Of a stretch of 27,826 nt of DNA, positions 1 through 7,072 are shown piece by piece (within the stretch, counting starts at the first letter, position 1; every line of letters begins with the position of its first letter). The DNA is from Paulinella micropora (taxonomy: Eukaryota > Cercozoa > Imbricatea > Euglyphida), in contig BJOX01000341.1 in assembly GCA_009731375.1 (NCBI GenBank), forward strand, positions 133,039-160,864, written 5' to 3'. Under the pieces are notes generated by a model. That model was given only the letters and a program-made list of their open reading frames with translations. It was not told where the DNA came from and ran no database searches. The position numbers and the translations under genes were made by a program.

Positions 1-111
1 ACGAAGAAGACGACAAAGAAGAAGAAGAAGAAGAAGAAGAAGAAGAAGAAGAAGAAGAAGGAGAAGGAGGAGGAGGAGGAGGAGAAGAAAAATCAGACAA
101 CTTTAAACTAG
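1..111 (+). repeat. GAA/GAG microsatellite, possible lysine/glutamate-rich C-terminus of a gene entering from the left
   Basis: The first ~85 bases are almost pure (AAG/GAA)n turning into (GAG)n. Read on the plus strand from base 1, the frame stays open: a long lysine run, then a glutamate run, then a short tail ending in TAG at 109-111. This could be the charged C-terminal tail of a gene that starts outside the window; other genes here, such as the clamp, also end in Lys-rich tails. It could equally be a non-coding microsatellite, because any frame of such a repeat stays open. Low complexity prevents a decision. Confidence 0.45.
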
Positions 112-137
112 AAGAAAGCGTCTGTTCGTTACGTTTT

Positions 138-808
138 NNNNNNNNNNNNNNNNNNNNNNNNNNNNNNNNNNNNNNNNNNNNNNNNNNNNNNNNNNNNNNN
201 NNNNNNNNNNNNNNNNNNNNNNNNNNNNNNNNNNNNNNNNNNNNNNNNNNNNNNNNNNNNNNNNNNNNNNNNNNNNNNNNNNNNNNNNNNNNNNNNNNNN
301 NNNNNNNNNNNNNNNNNNNNNNNNNNNNNNNNNNNNNNNNNNNNNNNNNNNNNNNNNNNNNNNNNNNNNNNNNNNNNNNNNNNNNNNNNNNNNNNNNNNN
401 NNNNNNNNNNNNNNNNNNNNNNNNNNNNNNNNNNNNNNNNNNNNNNNNNNNNNNNNNNNNNNNNNNNNNNNNNNNNNNNNNNNNNNNNNNNNNNNNNNNN
501 NNNNNNNNNNNNNNNNNNNNNNNNNNNNNNNNNNNNNNNNNNNNNNNNNNNNNNNNNNNNNNNNNNNNNNNNNNNNNNNNNNNNNNNNNNNNNNNNNNNN
601 NNNNNNNNNNNNNNNNNNNNNNNNNNNNNNNNNNNNNNNNNNNNNNNNNNNNNNNNNNNNNNNNNNNNNNNNNNNNNNNNNNNNNNNNNNNNNNNNNNNN
701 NNNNNNNNNNNNNNNNNNNNNNNNNNNNNNNNNNNNNNNNNNNNNNNNNNNNNNNNNNNNNNNNNNNNNNNNNNNNNNNNNNNNNNNNNNNNNNNNNNNN
801 NNNNNNNN
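138..808. other. Sequence gap (671 N)
   Basis: An unresolved run of N. Its length differs from the uniform 10-N gaps elsewhere, so it may be an estimated size. It truncates the minus-strand gene at 809-1083, and any reading frame drawn across it is meaningless. Confidence 0.98.
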
Positions 809-1083
809 GGCTCGAAGATAGAGAGCAAGTTGAATCCTTTGACGTTGAAGAACAAGCAGAGGAGCAAGACCAAGATTTCGTTGGAGCCGATGAAGGGGAT
901 GACGCAAGCCCAGATGTCGGGACTCTCGAACACTTGGTAAAGGTCAGGGAAGACAGGAAATCTTTCGAGGCGACCACGGGAGTTGCGACGGTAGTGCAGG
1001 GATGAAGAGGCTACCTTTTGCTTCTTTTCTGCCTTCTCGGCCTTCCCAGAGCTGCGAGCTTTCGTTATTTCTCTCTTGGACAT
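809..1083 (-). CDS. Gap-truncated protein of unknown function (possible F-box-like N-terminus)
   Basis: The reading frame starts at an ATG complementary to 1081-1083 and runs 91 residues into the 671-N gap, so the C-terminus is missing. Upstream ATGs in the same frame exist (to 1230), but they lie within or next to the 65-bp tandem repeat, so the MSKREI start is preferred. Residues 1-45 are basic and low-complexity (Lys/Ser/Arg). The following segment contains LPDL-like and SPDIWACVIPFIG sequence and a leucine-rich helix. That loosely recalls the hydrophobic F-box pattern often found at the N-terminus of viral ankyrin-repeat proteins, but no ankyrin repeat is visible in what remains. The F-box idea is weak; the existence of the gene is moderately likely. 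It diverges from the gene at 1361. Confidence 0.45.
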
Positions 1084-1153
1084 GATTTGCTTTTTTGGCG
1101 GCAGTGGGATTGCAAAGAGTTTCTGCGCCAAAAGGGGCGTTCCGCAGGATGCT

Positions 1154-1282
1154 GCGCGTCCGCACGGATCAGCCATGACTGAGTGATCGTTCTTCAGCCT
1201 GGTTTCGCGGGTGGGGCAGCGCGTCCGCACGGATCAGCAAATGACTGAGTGATCGTTCTTCAGCCTGGTTTCGCGGGTGGGA
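1154..1282. repeat. Tandem direct repeat, two ~65-bp units
   Basis: Two near-identical units run from 1154 to about 1216 and from 1219 to about 1282. Each starts GCGCGTCCGCACGG and ends in TTTCGCGGGTGGG. They differ mainly by one inserted base (CAGCCATGAC versus CAGCAAATGAC). They sit in the spacer between the divergent genes at 1083 (minus) and 1361 (plus). A duplicated regulatory element is possible. Part of the unit can be read as the N-terminal extension of the minus-strand frame, so a coding role is not excluded. Confidence 0.85.
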
Positions 1283-1360
1283 AGAGTGTTTCCACCCTCT
1301 TTTCAATTTTGAACAATCAAAAAAGGGTTGGTGCTGGCGTCATAGTAGGGGCATCGTTCA

Positions 1361-2188
1361 ATGGCTCAAGTGCAAGAGGAAGGGAAGCGTACCGTCAGTG
1401 CCTGTGGTGCCGTCACTGTCGACGACGTACTGGGCGTCATGCATGCACGGGAGGCACTGGAGTTCCTGGCACACGACACCCCAGACGCAAACAGGAATCA
1501 TCGACTTGACATCCAGTCTGCAAGGAACAACGGCAAGTTCAAGGTTCGCTACGTCAGGTTCGAGGACAGGAACAAGAAGGTGCAGCTAGGCGTCGACGTG
1601 GAGAACGCAAGGAAGATGTTCAACTGCCTCCTGCCCAACGTGGACATGAAGGAGAAGCTGCATCTGCTGGAGGAGTTCGACAGGCTAGTCTCTGCTGCTC
1701 CTCCCTTTCCTCCTGTGGCTGCTGCTGCTGCTGCTCCTGCTGCTATTCCTCCCAGGCAAAAGACTCATGCAAAGTTTAAGGGCAAAATGTACAGGATCAT
1801 GCACAGAGATACCTCCATCAAGAATGTTAGGCTGCGTAGGAGAATGAACGGGGATGCCATGCAGAAGGCAAAGAATGATCTTGAGATGTACAAGGCCAGA
1901 CGTGAGGATGCACTTAACAGGGCGGCACAGGCAGCTACAGAAGCAGATTTGTGCTATGAGCAGATACAGGTGCTAGGCAGGAAGATCGACGACTACGAGC
2001 GTGCTGCTCTGGCTGATTACCATCTTCAGGAGGCAGCAGAGATCTTGAGCTTCATCGGTTCAGGGGAGAGGAGGCAGGAGGCATTCGTCAACGCAGTGGA
2101 GTCGATCAGTGGACTAGCAGGGGACACGAACATTCTGTTTCGAGCAGTGCCTGAGCAGCCCATCTGCGTCAACCCTCTGGAGGAATGA
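1361..2188 (+). CDS. Hypothetical coiled-coil protein
   Basis: This is a 275-residue reading frame; I do not recognise the family. The ATG at 1361 follows a spacer with the tandem repeat, and an overlapping frame from 1249 has no independent support. Residues 1-110 look globular with mixed charge. Residues ~110-132 are an Ala/Pro-rich linker. Residues ~133-165 are strongly basic (a Lys/Arg-rich stretch ending in RLRRRM). Residues ~170-230 form a probable coiled coil rich in Ala, Glu and Gln (QKAKNDLEMYKARRED and following). The basic patch and coiled coil would suit a nucleic-acid-associated or scaffold role, but that is inference. It precedes the small membrane protein and helicase on the same strand. 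Confidence 0.7.
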   Translation: MAQVQEEGKRTVSACGAVTVDDVLGVMHAREALEFLAHDTPDANRNHRLDIQSARNNGKFKVRYVRFEDRNKKVQLGVDVENARKMFNCLLPNVDMKEKLHLLEEFDRLVSAAPPFPPVAAAAAAPAAIPPRQKTHAKFKGKMYRIMHRDTSIKNVRLRRRMNGDAMQKAKNDLEMYKARREDALNRAAQAATEADLCYEQIQVLGRKIDDYERAALADYHLQEAAEILSFIGSGERRQEAFVNAVESISGLAGDTNILFRAVPEQPICVNPLEE

Positions 2189-2298
2189 GCTGACTTATTT
2201 CCATGTTAGGACATGCTACGACTTTCAGACGTCACGAGCTGGGTTAGGACATGCCACGACTACCAGACGCCACGAGCTGATCTATTTCCGTGTTATGA
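2187..2298. repeat. Imperfect direct repeats in the spacer
   Basis: Two copies of a ~37-bp unit (2205-2241 and 2243-2279) start GTTAGGACATG and end CACGAGCTG, differing at a few positions. They are bracketed by a second repeated string, GAGCTGA..TATTTCC.TGTTA, at 2187-2208 and 2274-2296. The first element overlaps the stop codon of the upstream gene. The spacer from 2189 to 2518 has no convincing gene. Confidence 0.8.
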
Positions 2299-2518
2299 CC
2301 AGTAAGGGGTATATTCTATTAAAAGTGTTGTTATTGGTGTCGCATTTGATCTCTCTCTCTCTCTCTCTCTCTCCCTGTCTCTCTCTCATTGAGTCCTTAA
2401 AGTGCCTTAGCTTTTTTTCCCGGCCCAGTACTCAGTACATTGGCATAGCAGAAAAGAGACTTGTGCTAACGACTAATATTTTCTGAAAGTTGGTCTTCTT
2501 TCTCTTGTCACGTCTGAA
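2189..2518. other. Gene-poor spacer (330 bp) with repeats and a (CT)n tract
   Basis: This spacer holds the imperfect direct repeats (to ~2298) and a (TC)n microsatellite at about 2350-2389, then A/T-rich sequence before the small membrane-protein frame at 2519. A 63-codon plus-strand frame (2295-2486) spans the CT tract and reads as a Ser/Leu repeat, so I do not call it a gene. No tRNA-like fold or clear terminator is seen. It could hold regulatory or replication-related sequence, but nothing shows this directly. Confidence 0.6.
2350..2389. repeat. (CT)n microsatellite
   Basis: This is an uninterrupted TC dinucleotide run followed by a short imperfect continuation (CCTGTCTCTCTCTC). It lies in the non-coding spacer downstream of the coiled-coil gene. 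Confidence 0.9.
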
Positions 2519-2650
2519 ATGGACTCGTTGGAGGTCGCTATCATAGTGGTTGCCGTTGCAGGGGTTCTAGGATGCCTTGTCATTTGGTACTTCCCTGTAC
2601 GCTGTCCGGATGAAAAGCCTAGGGATTTAAATCCAGAGTTGGCAATTTGA
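2519..2650 (+). CDS. Small single-pass membrane protein (43 aa)
   Basis: A short frame runs from the ATG at 2519 to the TGA at 2648-2650. The protein starts MDSLEV and continues into a ~20-residue hydrophobic helix rich in Ile/Val/Ala/Gly/Leu and ending IWYF (about residues 6-25). A hydrophilic tail with the motif RCPDEKP follows. The topology is a short N-terminus, one TM segment and a ~18-residue polar tail. It lies immediately upstream of the helicase, whose TATA-like box at 2671 starts 20 bases after the stop. Such mini membrane proteins are common in compact eukaryotic DNA viruses, but no family is recognised. The hydrophobic pattern is unlikely by chance, though the short length limits confidence. 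Confidence 0.5.
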   Translation: MDSLEVAIIVVAVAGVLGCLVIWYFPVRCPDEKPRDLNPELAI

Positions 2651-2670
2651 AATTTCTGTTTCCTTGTTAT

Positions 2671-2685
2671 TATAAATACCAAAAG
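2671..2685 (+). promoter_or_regulatory. TATA-like promoter motif of the helicase gene
   Basis: The string TATAAATACCAAAAG ends 4 bases before the ATG at 2690. A shorter version, TATATACCAAAAG, abuts the ATG at 5488, so the shared core ATACCAAAAG sits just ahead of two start codons. Its position right at the start codon suggests a promoter with a very short leader. Function is inferred from the recurrence only. Confidence 0.5.
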
Positions 2686-2689
2686 AGGA

Positions 2690-5086
2690 ATGAGCGAGTT
2701 GCTGTTCAAGCTGAACCAGAGGGTGGACATCCATGCTCTGAAGCATCTAGCCGGGCTGACTCGCTGGGACGAGAAGGATCGTGCGTGCCTGCTTGCTTTA
2801 CTCAAGAAGGAAGTAGGAGGCAACGACGAGATCGTTGCTTGTGTGTACGAGAACAATCATGCTGACGGTGGACGGCCGAACCTGAGCGACACCTTTGCTG
2901 CGTGGCCCAATGCAGTTTTCAGGCTTGTGTCCGGACGCTTCTATCACTGTATAGACGCTGATTCCATGTCTGTACGTCTTCTGTCACAAATGTTGTCCAG
3001 AGGCAACTTAAGCGTAGATCCTATGATTACTATGTATCTCCAAGACAGGGCACATCTTTTCGACATCGTCAGGGGTGAGACGCTCGTAGAGGGCAAGAGT
3101 GACAGGGACATAAAGGGTGCGTTTCTCGCAGTTCTTCATCTGAAGTCTCTCGATGGTGAATGGTTCGATTGCCCCGCCTTGCGTCGGTGGTCTGAGATCT
3201 GGAATAAGAACGTAGACCTGTTAAGGAAGAAGACAACCTGTAACCGTAACTACAGCAACCCATCCTTTCTCGCTTGGCTCTGGAACGTCGAAGAACGTAA
3301 ATGCATGACTGCTGCGATCTACTTCCTAAGAGACAAAGGTTACAAGGTGGGAGTCTACAAGTTCGACGAGGTAGGGATAGAGGAACAGTTCACTGATCAG
3401 CTCATCCTGGAGGTGCAAGAGCACATCAAGTTCAAGACTGGGTTTGATGTAGTCTTCAAGCGCAAGGACGTCCTGCCCACACAGGCAGACTACGACATCT
3501 ATTACTCGCAACGTACCGTCTGCTCCTTTGATCGTATCAAGAAAGGGGAAATAGACTATGCCACTTGGCAGCTGGTGCTCGCTGGCTACAAGAGGAAGGC
3601 GATACGCTACCAGGGTTATGTGCTTGCTGCCCATCCGACCGTACCGGGAGTGTACGTGTGGCAAGAAGAGGCCAAGGCATATATTCACTCTGTACTCAGG
3701 AACGTCTCGTACACTGATACATTTCCCGTGGATATGGATAAGCTGTTGAAGTGGTTTAACGAGAACCACAACTCTGGCTTTCCCTTGAGGTCTGCATCGG
3801 AGATGCGTACGGACTGGATCTCCTTCAGGGACTGTACGTTCAACACCAATGACTGCAAACTCTATCGCTACAACGAGCTTCCATCCGCTCCCTTTACCGA
3901 CCACTTCTACGATGTTGATATGTACGGCACAGATTTGTCGGATGAGTCGCTCACTCCCAATTGGACTACGGTTGTGAGTACACAGCTGTCGCCGAAAGTC
4001 AGTGACTTCTTCGAAGCCATGGTTGGCAGGCTCCAGTTTGAGGTGGGCAAGCACGATGGCTGGCAGATCATGCCATTCATGTTAGGCACTGCATCCACCG
4101 GGAAGGGAACTGTTCTCTCTGCTATTAAGCGCATGAAGCCGGATGGTCGTGTTGGCTCTATCTCCCAGAACTTCGAGTCTGTCTTCGGCTTGGATCCCTT
4201 GAAGCACAAGTCCATAGTGATATGCTGGGATATGCCGCTTGATATGCCGAAGAGGCTCAACCAAGCTACTCTGCAGTCTATGGTGTCTGGCGAAGGAGTG
4301 TCTATCCCCGCGAAGTACAAGAAAGCAGAGACCACGATGGACTGGAAAATACCTATGATCTGGGCCTCGAACTCTCTTCCTAACTACAAGGACAGCCAAG
4401 GGCAGATCTCGAGGCGTCTATGTGTCTTCAGATTCAATACTCCCGTCGAACAAAAGGACCACTCGCTTATTCGTAAGGTTATAAGCGAGGTCCCTGTCGT
4501 GCTTCTGCGGTGCATAGGCAAGTACAGATCGCTGACAGACCGTGCGGCTGAGGCAGACTTCTGGAAACAGGTTGCGCCAGACGATTGCCGGGCAGAGAAG
4601 GAGAATTTAGCCCAGCAGGCGGACTACATGCGATTGTTCCTCAGCGAAGGCTCGATGAAGTACATGACGATCTATAAGAAAGGGTGTACGGTGAGCTACC
4701 GGCACCTGCAGGCAGTGGTGCTCGAGTTCCTGCGTGACGAACAGAAGCAGCATCGGCTCCGGTTCGATGACTTAGGCACGTGCGCGCTCGAAGAGAAGTT
4801 TACCGTTAGGAAGAGATACAAGGACGCGATCTACGTGTGCACCTACTGCAATACGCACGGCAGCGAGGTAGGGCATTGCAACTCGAAGTGTATCGACGAA
4901 CGTTGCTTCAACGTGCACAAGAAGGAATTCTGCAAAGGACATTATCGTGCGGATTTGCGCAGGAAGATTACGTGTGTAGAGAACATGCAGCTCGTGCCGA
5001 GGGACAGGTACGAGCAGCAGGAAGCACAGAAGGATGTCGAGGAGAGGGCGACCAAGAGGCTGAAGACGGTAGATGGCGCGATTTAG
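2690..5086 (+). CDS. Polymerase-like domain fused to SF3 helicase (replicative primase/helicase)
   Basis: This 798-residue protein should be the main replication enzyme, unwinding viral DNA and possibly priming it. The SF3 helicase domain is clear: Walker A GTASTGKGT at residues 466-474, Walker B IVICWDMP at 509-516, motif C IWASNSLP at 557-564, and an arginine-finger candidate in ISRRL near 573-577. The N-terminal ~280 residues resemble the TV-Pol region fused to SF3 helicases in virophages and polinton-like viruses: an Asp in YHCIDADS (D89), an RDIKGAF block (139-145), and a KGYKVGVYKFDEVGI segment (216-230) where family members carry an HDG-like motif. That motif is degenerate here, so polymerase activity is uncertain. 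A C-terminal zinc cluster has Cys at 717, 720, 730, 734, 739 and 748. The tail is basic. The gene stands alone with its own TATA-like motif. Confidence 0.88.
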   Translation: MSELLFKLNQRVDIHALKHLAGLTRWDEKDRACLLALLKKEVGGNDEIVACVYENNHADGGRPNLSDTFAAWPNAVFRLVSGRFYHCIDADSMSVRLLSQMLSRGNLSVDPMITMYLQDRAHLFDIVRGETLVEGKSDRDIKGAFLAVLHLKSLDGEWFDCPALRRWSEIWNKNVDLLRKKTTCNRNYSNPSFLAWLWNVEERKCMTAAIYFLRDKGYKVGVYKFDEVGIEEQFTDQLILEVQEHIKFKTGFDVVFKRKDVLPTQADYDIYYSQRTVCSFDRIKKGEIDYATWQLVLAGYKRKAIRYQGYVLAAHPTVPGVYVWQEEAKAYIHSVLRNVSYTDTFPVDMDKLLKWFNENHNSGFPLRSASEMRTDWISFRDCTFNTNDCKLYRYNELPSAPFTDHFYDVDMYGTDLSDESLTPNWTTVVSTQLSPKVSDFFEAMVGRLQFEVGKHDGWQIMPFMLGTASTGKGTVLSAIKRMKPDGRVGSISQNFESVFGLDPLKHKSIVICWDMPLDMPKRLNQATLQSMVSGEGVSIPAKYKKAETTMDWKIPMIWASNSLPNYKDSQGQISRRLCVFRFNTPVEQKDHSLIRKVISEVPVVLLRCIGKYRSLTDRAAEADFWKQVAPDDCRAEKENLAQQADYMRLFLSEGSMKYMTIYKKGCTVSYRHLQAVVLEFLRDEQKQHRLRFDDLGTCALEEKFTVRKRYKDAIYVCTYCNTHGSEVGHCNSKCIDERCFNVHKKEFCKGHYRADLRRKITCVENMQLVPRDRYEQQEAQKDVEERATKRLKTVDGAI

Positions 5087-5133
5087 AGATTTTTTTTTTA
5101 AAATTCTAAAAACATCAAAGAAAAAAAAGTCAA

Positions 5134-5212
5134 ATGGCGAAAATCTACAAGACCTCGAGAAAGACCGGTCGGAAGATGACCACGTACCGGAGAAAGAACA
5201 AGACTTGCTCCA
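5134..5212 (+). CDS. Small basic protein, truncated by a gap
   Basis: The frame opens at the ATG at 5134-5136 after an A-rich leader and encodes at least 26 residues: MAKIYKTSRKTGRKMTTYRR, then KNKTCS. It then enters the 10-N gap at 5213-5222. Nearly 40 percent of residues are Lys or Arg. If the gap size were correct, the frame would continue for a few residues to a TAA near 5245, but gap size is a placeholder. A short, highly basic product would suit DNA binding or a minor virion core protein; no family is recognised. It sits between the helicase and the small zinc-binding protein at 5258. Confidence 0.45.
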
Positions 5213-5222
5213 NNNNNNNNNN
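5213..5222. other. Sequence gap (10 N)
   Basis: A placeholder gap inside the small basic gene at 5134. The flanks do not duplicate each other, unlike the gaps at 13458, 16466, 19640 and 22199. Confidence 0.97.
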
Positions 5223-5257
5223 TGATTCTTCTGTTGCCTTAACTTAAAAGGGCATCT

Positions 5258-5470
5258 ATGTTGCGAGTCTGTCCTACGTGCGGAGGCTGTTGGATAGGGA
5301 AGCAGTTTTACTGGTCTACCGGCCAGAAGGGGGATCCAGTCGACCTGGCCTCTCTCGTCTGCCGGCCCTACGGCGACAGTTCATGCATTAATCCTGCCAG
5401 GGACGTGCCCGGTGGAGACACCTGGGAAGAGAGATCAGACTTCATCAATGATTTTCTGAAAGATCTATAG
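5258..5470 (+). CDS. Small cysteine-containing conserved-looking hypothetical protein
   Basis: This 70-residue protein starts MLRVCPTCGG (CxxC at residues 5-8). It continues with FYWSTGQKGDPVDLASLVC, CINPARDVPGGDTWEERSDF and an acidic-hydrophobic end. The combination of CxxC, an STGxxGxPxDLAxLVC segment and a CINPxxxxxGGDTW segment gives the look of a compact zinc-binding domain. I recall similar phrases in uncharacterised phage and virus proteins but cannot name a family. The start follows TTAACTTAAAAGGG. It is transcribed in the same direction as the helicase and the GRF protein, between two gaps. Confidence 0.65.
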   Translation: MLRVCPTCGGCWIGKQFYWSTGQKGDPVDLASLVCRPYGDSSCINPARDVPGGDTWEERSDFINDFLKDL

Positions 5471-5474
5471 GCAA

Positions 5475-5487
5475 TATATACCAAAAG
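5475..5487 (+). promoter_or_regulatory. TATA-like promoter motif abutting ATG 5488
   Basis: TATATACCAAAAG lies directly against the ATG at 5488 and shares ATACCAAAAG with the element before the helicase start (2671-2685). In both, the TATA-like part begins 13-19 bases before the ATG. The motif supports a real start at 5488, even though that frame is broken by the gap 2 bases later. Confidence 0.45.
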
Positions 5488-5649
5488 ATGTNNNNNNNNN
5501 NTCAGAAGATGCCTGACCGAGTTTACCGGTTCCATGCCTGCGAGAGTGAAAATTTTGAAATTAGGAAAGCGACCACAAAGAAAAAACCTACTGAATGCAA
5601 GTCCAATGCGCAGATTGCACGGCCGCCCGCATCGCCAAACCAGCCCTAG
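5488..5649 (+). CDS. Short frame broken by a gap, upstream of and overlapping the GRF gene
   Basis: The ATG at 5488 has a promoter-like motif directly upstream, but the 10-N gap starts at 5492. If the gap length is correct, the frame continues as QKMPDRVYRFHACESE, then a Lys-rich stretch, to a TAG at 5647-5649. This gives about 53 residues and overlaps the GRF gene start by 55 bp in a different frame. Alternatively, the gap hides a frameshift and this is the true N-terminus of the GRF protein, which has no A/T-rich spacer of its own. The sequence cannot decide between the two. Confidence 0.3.
   Translation: MXXXXQKMPDRVYRFHACESENFEIRKATTKKKPTECKSNAQIARPPASPNQP
5492..5501. other. Sequence gap (10 N)
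   Basis: A placeholder gap two bases after the ATG at 5488. Its flanks are not duplicated. Confidence 0.97.
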
Positions 5650-5945
5650 TGGCCAGATGCCCCCAATGCAAGAAGATGACCTTCTTCATCTGCCCTGGAG
5701 GAGCATGCATCGCCGGAAAGTGTTTCGACTGCGGCAGGGACTCGCGGAGACATATCTGCCTCTCCCGATGTATGAACGGCTGTATTCTTTTCGTTCATGA
5801 CATCCGCTACTGCCAGTGCAAGGCCAAAGCAAAGCTGTTGCAGGCCAAGAAGGACGGCCCTAACAAAGACAGATGGTTCTACGTCTGCCAGTTCCGGCCC
5901 GGCTGTGACTTTTTTGAGTGGGCAGACGAGAAAAAATTTTCTTGA
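5595..5945 (+). CDS. Cysteine-rich protein with C-terminal GRF-type zinc finger
   Basis: This 116-residue protein has 15 cysteines. The N-terminal two thirds carry CxxC pairs at C5/C8, C22/C25 and C43/C46, plus C33, C38, C55, C59 and C63. This looks like two or more small zinc-binding modules. The C-terminal 45 residues fit the zf-GRF pattern: CQCK (C73, C75), a DRWFYVCQF core where R93-W-F matches the G-R-x-F signature (C98), then CDFFEWADE (C104). GRF fingers bind single-stranded DNA and often accompany nucleases, topoisomerases or helicases. A role with the neighbouring replication proteins is therefore reasonable inference. In-frame stops lie upstream, so ATG 5595 is the first start unless the gap at 5492 hides a frameshift. 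Confidence 0.75.
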   Translation: MQVQCADCTAARIAKPALVARCPQCKKMTFFICPGGACIAGKCFDCGRDSRRHICLSRCMNGCILFVHDIRYCQCKAKAKLLQAKKDGPNKDRWFYVCQFRPGCDFFEWADEKKFS

Positions 5946-5978
5946 GAAGTAAATGTTTTATTGAATCATTAAAGCCTA

Positions 5979-6305
5979 ATGACGCTTTCAGAAAATACTA
6001 AGGCAGGCCTGTTCTTCTTTGGTTGTATACCGGTACGTACGCTAGTCGCTGGCTACGCCAAGAGTGCTGATCAGGCTACTCTTGACACTATGAGACTTGT
6101 CGCGACCGTGCCGGCAGGAGTCTGGCTCTCGGGTGCAATCGACAACAGGGAGACAGGGACTTTTGGAGGTGAGGCTTGGTGGAAAGAGCTTAGGCCGCTT
6201 CATGGGACCATGTACGCACTCTTCACACTGTCCGGCCGCTGGGAGTTCTTGGGCGCGGATGCAATCCTCGGCATGTACGTTGGACTACAGCATTTTCTTA
6301 TATAG
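5979..6305 (+). CDS. Small multi-pass membrane protein (FGG..WW type)
   Basis: This 108-residue protein has hydrophobic segments near residues 9-26, 40-54 and 77-106, separated by a conserved-looking loop with the phrases GTFGGEAWWKELRPLHG and YALF. I recall a family of small uncharacterised nucleocytovirus membrane proteins with a comparable pattern: FGG or FGx, then WW, R and HG. The resemblance is from memory. Such proteins are usually thought to sit in virion or factory membranes; function is unknown. It ends in TAG at 6303-6305, overlapping by 8 bp the stop of the convergent gene 6298-7029. Confidence 0.68.
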   Translation: MTLSENTKAGLFFFGCIPVRTLVAGYAKSADQATLDTMRLVATVPAGVWLSGAIDNRETGTFGGEAWWKELRPLHGTMYALFTLSGRWEFLGADAILGMYVGLQHFLI

Positions 6306-7029
6306 CCTCGTCTGTGATTCTTACCTCAGCAGGCGACAGTTGAGCGCCGAAGGCTTCTTGTTCCGACAGTGCTTGGTCAGGGTACGGGAAGCCGTCCTTT
6401 TGGTGGCGGATCTGCAGGACTTTCCAACTTGGCTGAATCTTCTCTCCTCTTGCACAGAGGCCGGTACAGAGCAGCAGCGTGGTCACCGCGTCGCCCTTCT
6501 TCCACGCGGTCGTTTCGGGTGTGAGGTTCTTTGCGTCCGTCAGGTTTACTGTTAGCCTCGGAGGCCAGGCGCGGTCGGACTTCGCGGACGTCCTCAGCAT
6601 CGTCATTCTGACATAGCTGTCACGTACCTGCTGGCTGGTCTTTGCCGCGGGGCCTACTTCCTTCATACCGGGGACCATGATGGCCCTGTGCTTGACCACA
6701 TCTCCCTGGAACTTGTCGTCGAGCATCTTAAACGCGTTCAGTGCACCGAGGACGTGCTTGTAGAGCCTCGCGTCCGCAAAGTCTAGTTCTCCACTCGTCT
6801 TGCCAGAGTCTCCATAGGTCGAAGGGTCGAAGGCGAACCTCAGTGATGGCACGGTTAGACAGAAAGGAAACTTGTCCCCTTTCTCGTTCTTGAGGAGGAC
6901 AGGGGTGAGTAGAGTACCGTAAACCATGCGTGGCTCGCCGTAGGCAATGCTCTTCTGTAGAGAATCTTCTGTGAGCGGTACTTTAAAGGAGGTACCATCT
7001 TCTTGGTGAAAGAACAGGTTCGTGGCCAT
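6298..7029 (-). CDS. Candidate single-stranded DNA-binding protein
   Basis: This 243-residue protein starts at an ATG complementary to 7027-7029. It is a mixed alpha/beta protein with the segments GTLLTPVLLKNEKGDKF and FPFCLTVPSLRF near residues 38-66. A helical section around ALNAFKMLDDKF follows, and near residues 180-207 come KGDAVTTLLLCTGL and SWKVLQIR. The order (a TP-containing strand pair, a central helix, then a terminal strand ending W..LQI) loosely matches the OB-fold viral SSB-like proteins of nucleocytoviruses. No single diagnostic motif exists, so the assignment rests on pattern and on its place beside the clamp, with which it shares a divergent promoter region (7030-7138). An unrelated virion or replication protein is possible. 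Confidence 0.4.
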   Translation of the reverse strand: MATNLFFHQEDGTSFKVPLTEDSLQKSIAYGEPRMVYGTLLTPVLLKNEKGDKFPFCLTVPSLRFAFDPSTYGDSGKTSGELDFADARLYKHVLGALNAFKMLDDKFQGDVVKHRAIMVPGMKEVGPAAKTSQQVRDSYVRMTMLRTSAKSDRAWPPRLTVNLTDAKNLTPETTAWKKGDAVTTLLLCTGLCARGEKIQPSWKVLQIRHQKDGFPYPDQALSEQEAFGAQLSPAEVRITDEAI

Positions 7030-7072
7030 TTTGCTTTCTTTGTGAATTATGGATTCTCTCCCTTTGCTCTTC

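Noticed and set aside
1249-1509. An 86-residue plus-strand frame ahead of the coiled-coil gene
   Set aside because: It starts inside the tandem repeat and overlaps the better-supported frame from 1361.
2295-2486. A 63-residue plus-strand frame over the CT microsatellite
   Set aside because: Its central part is only the Ser/Leu reading of (CT)n; there is no independent sign of coding.
3326-4054. A 242-residue minus-strand frame inside the helicase gene
   Set aside because: It lies wholly antisense to the helicase with no recognisable domain or A/T-rich leader.
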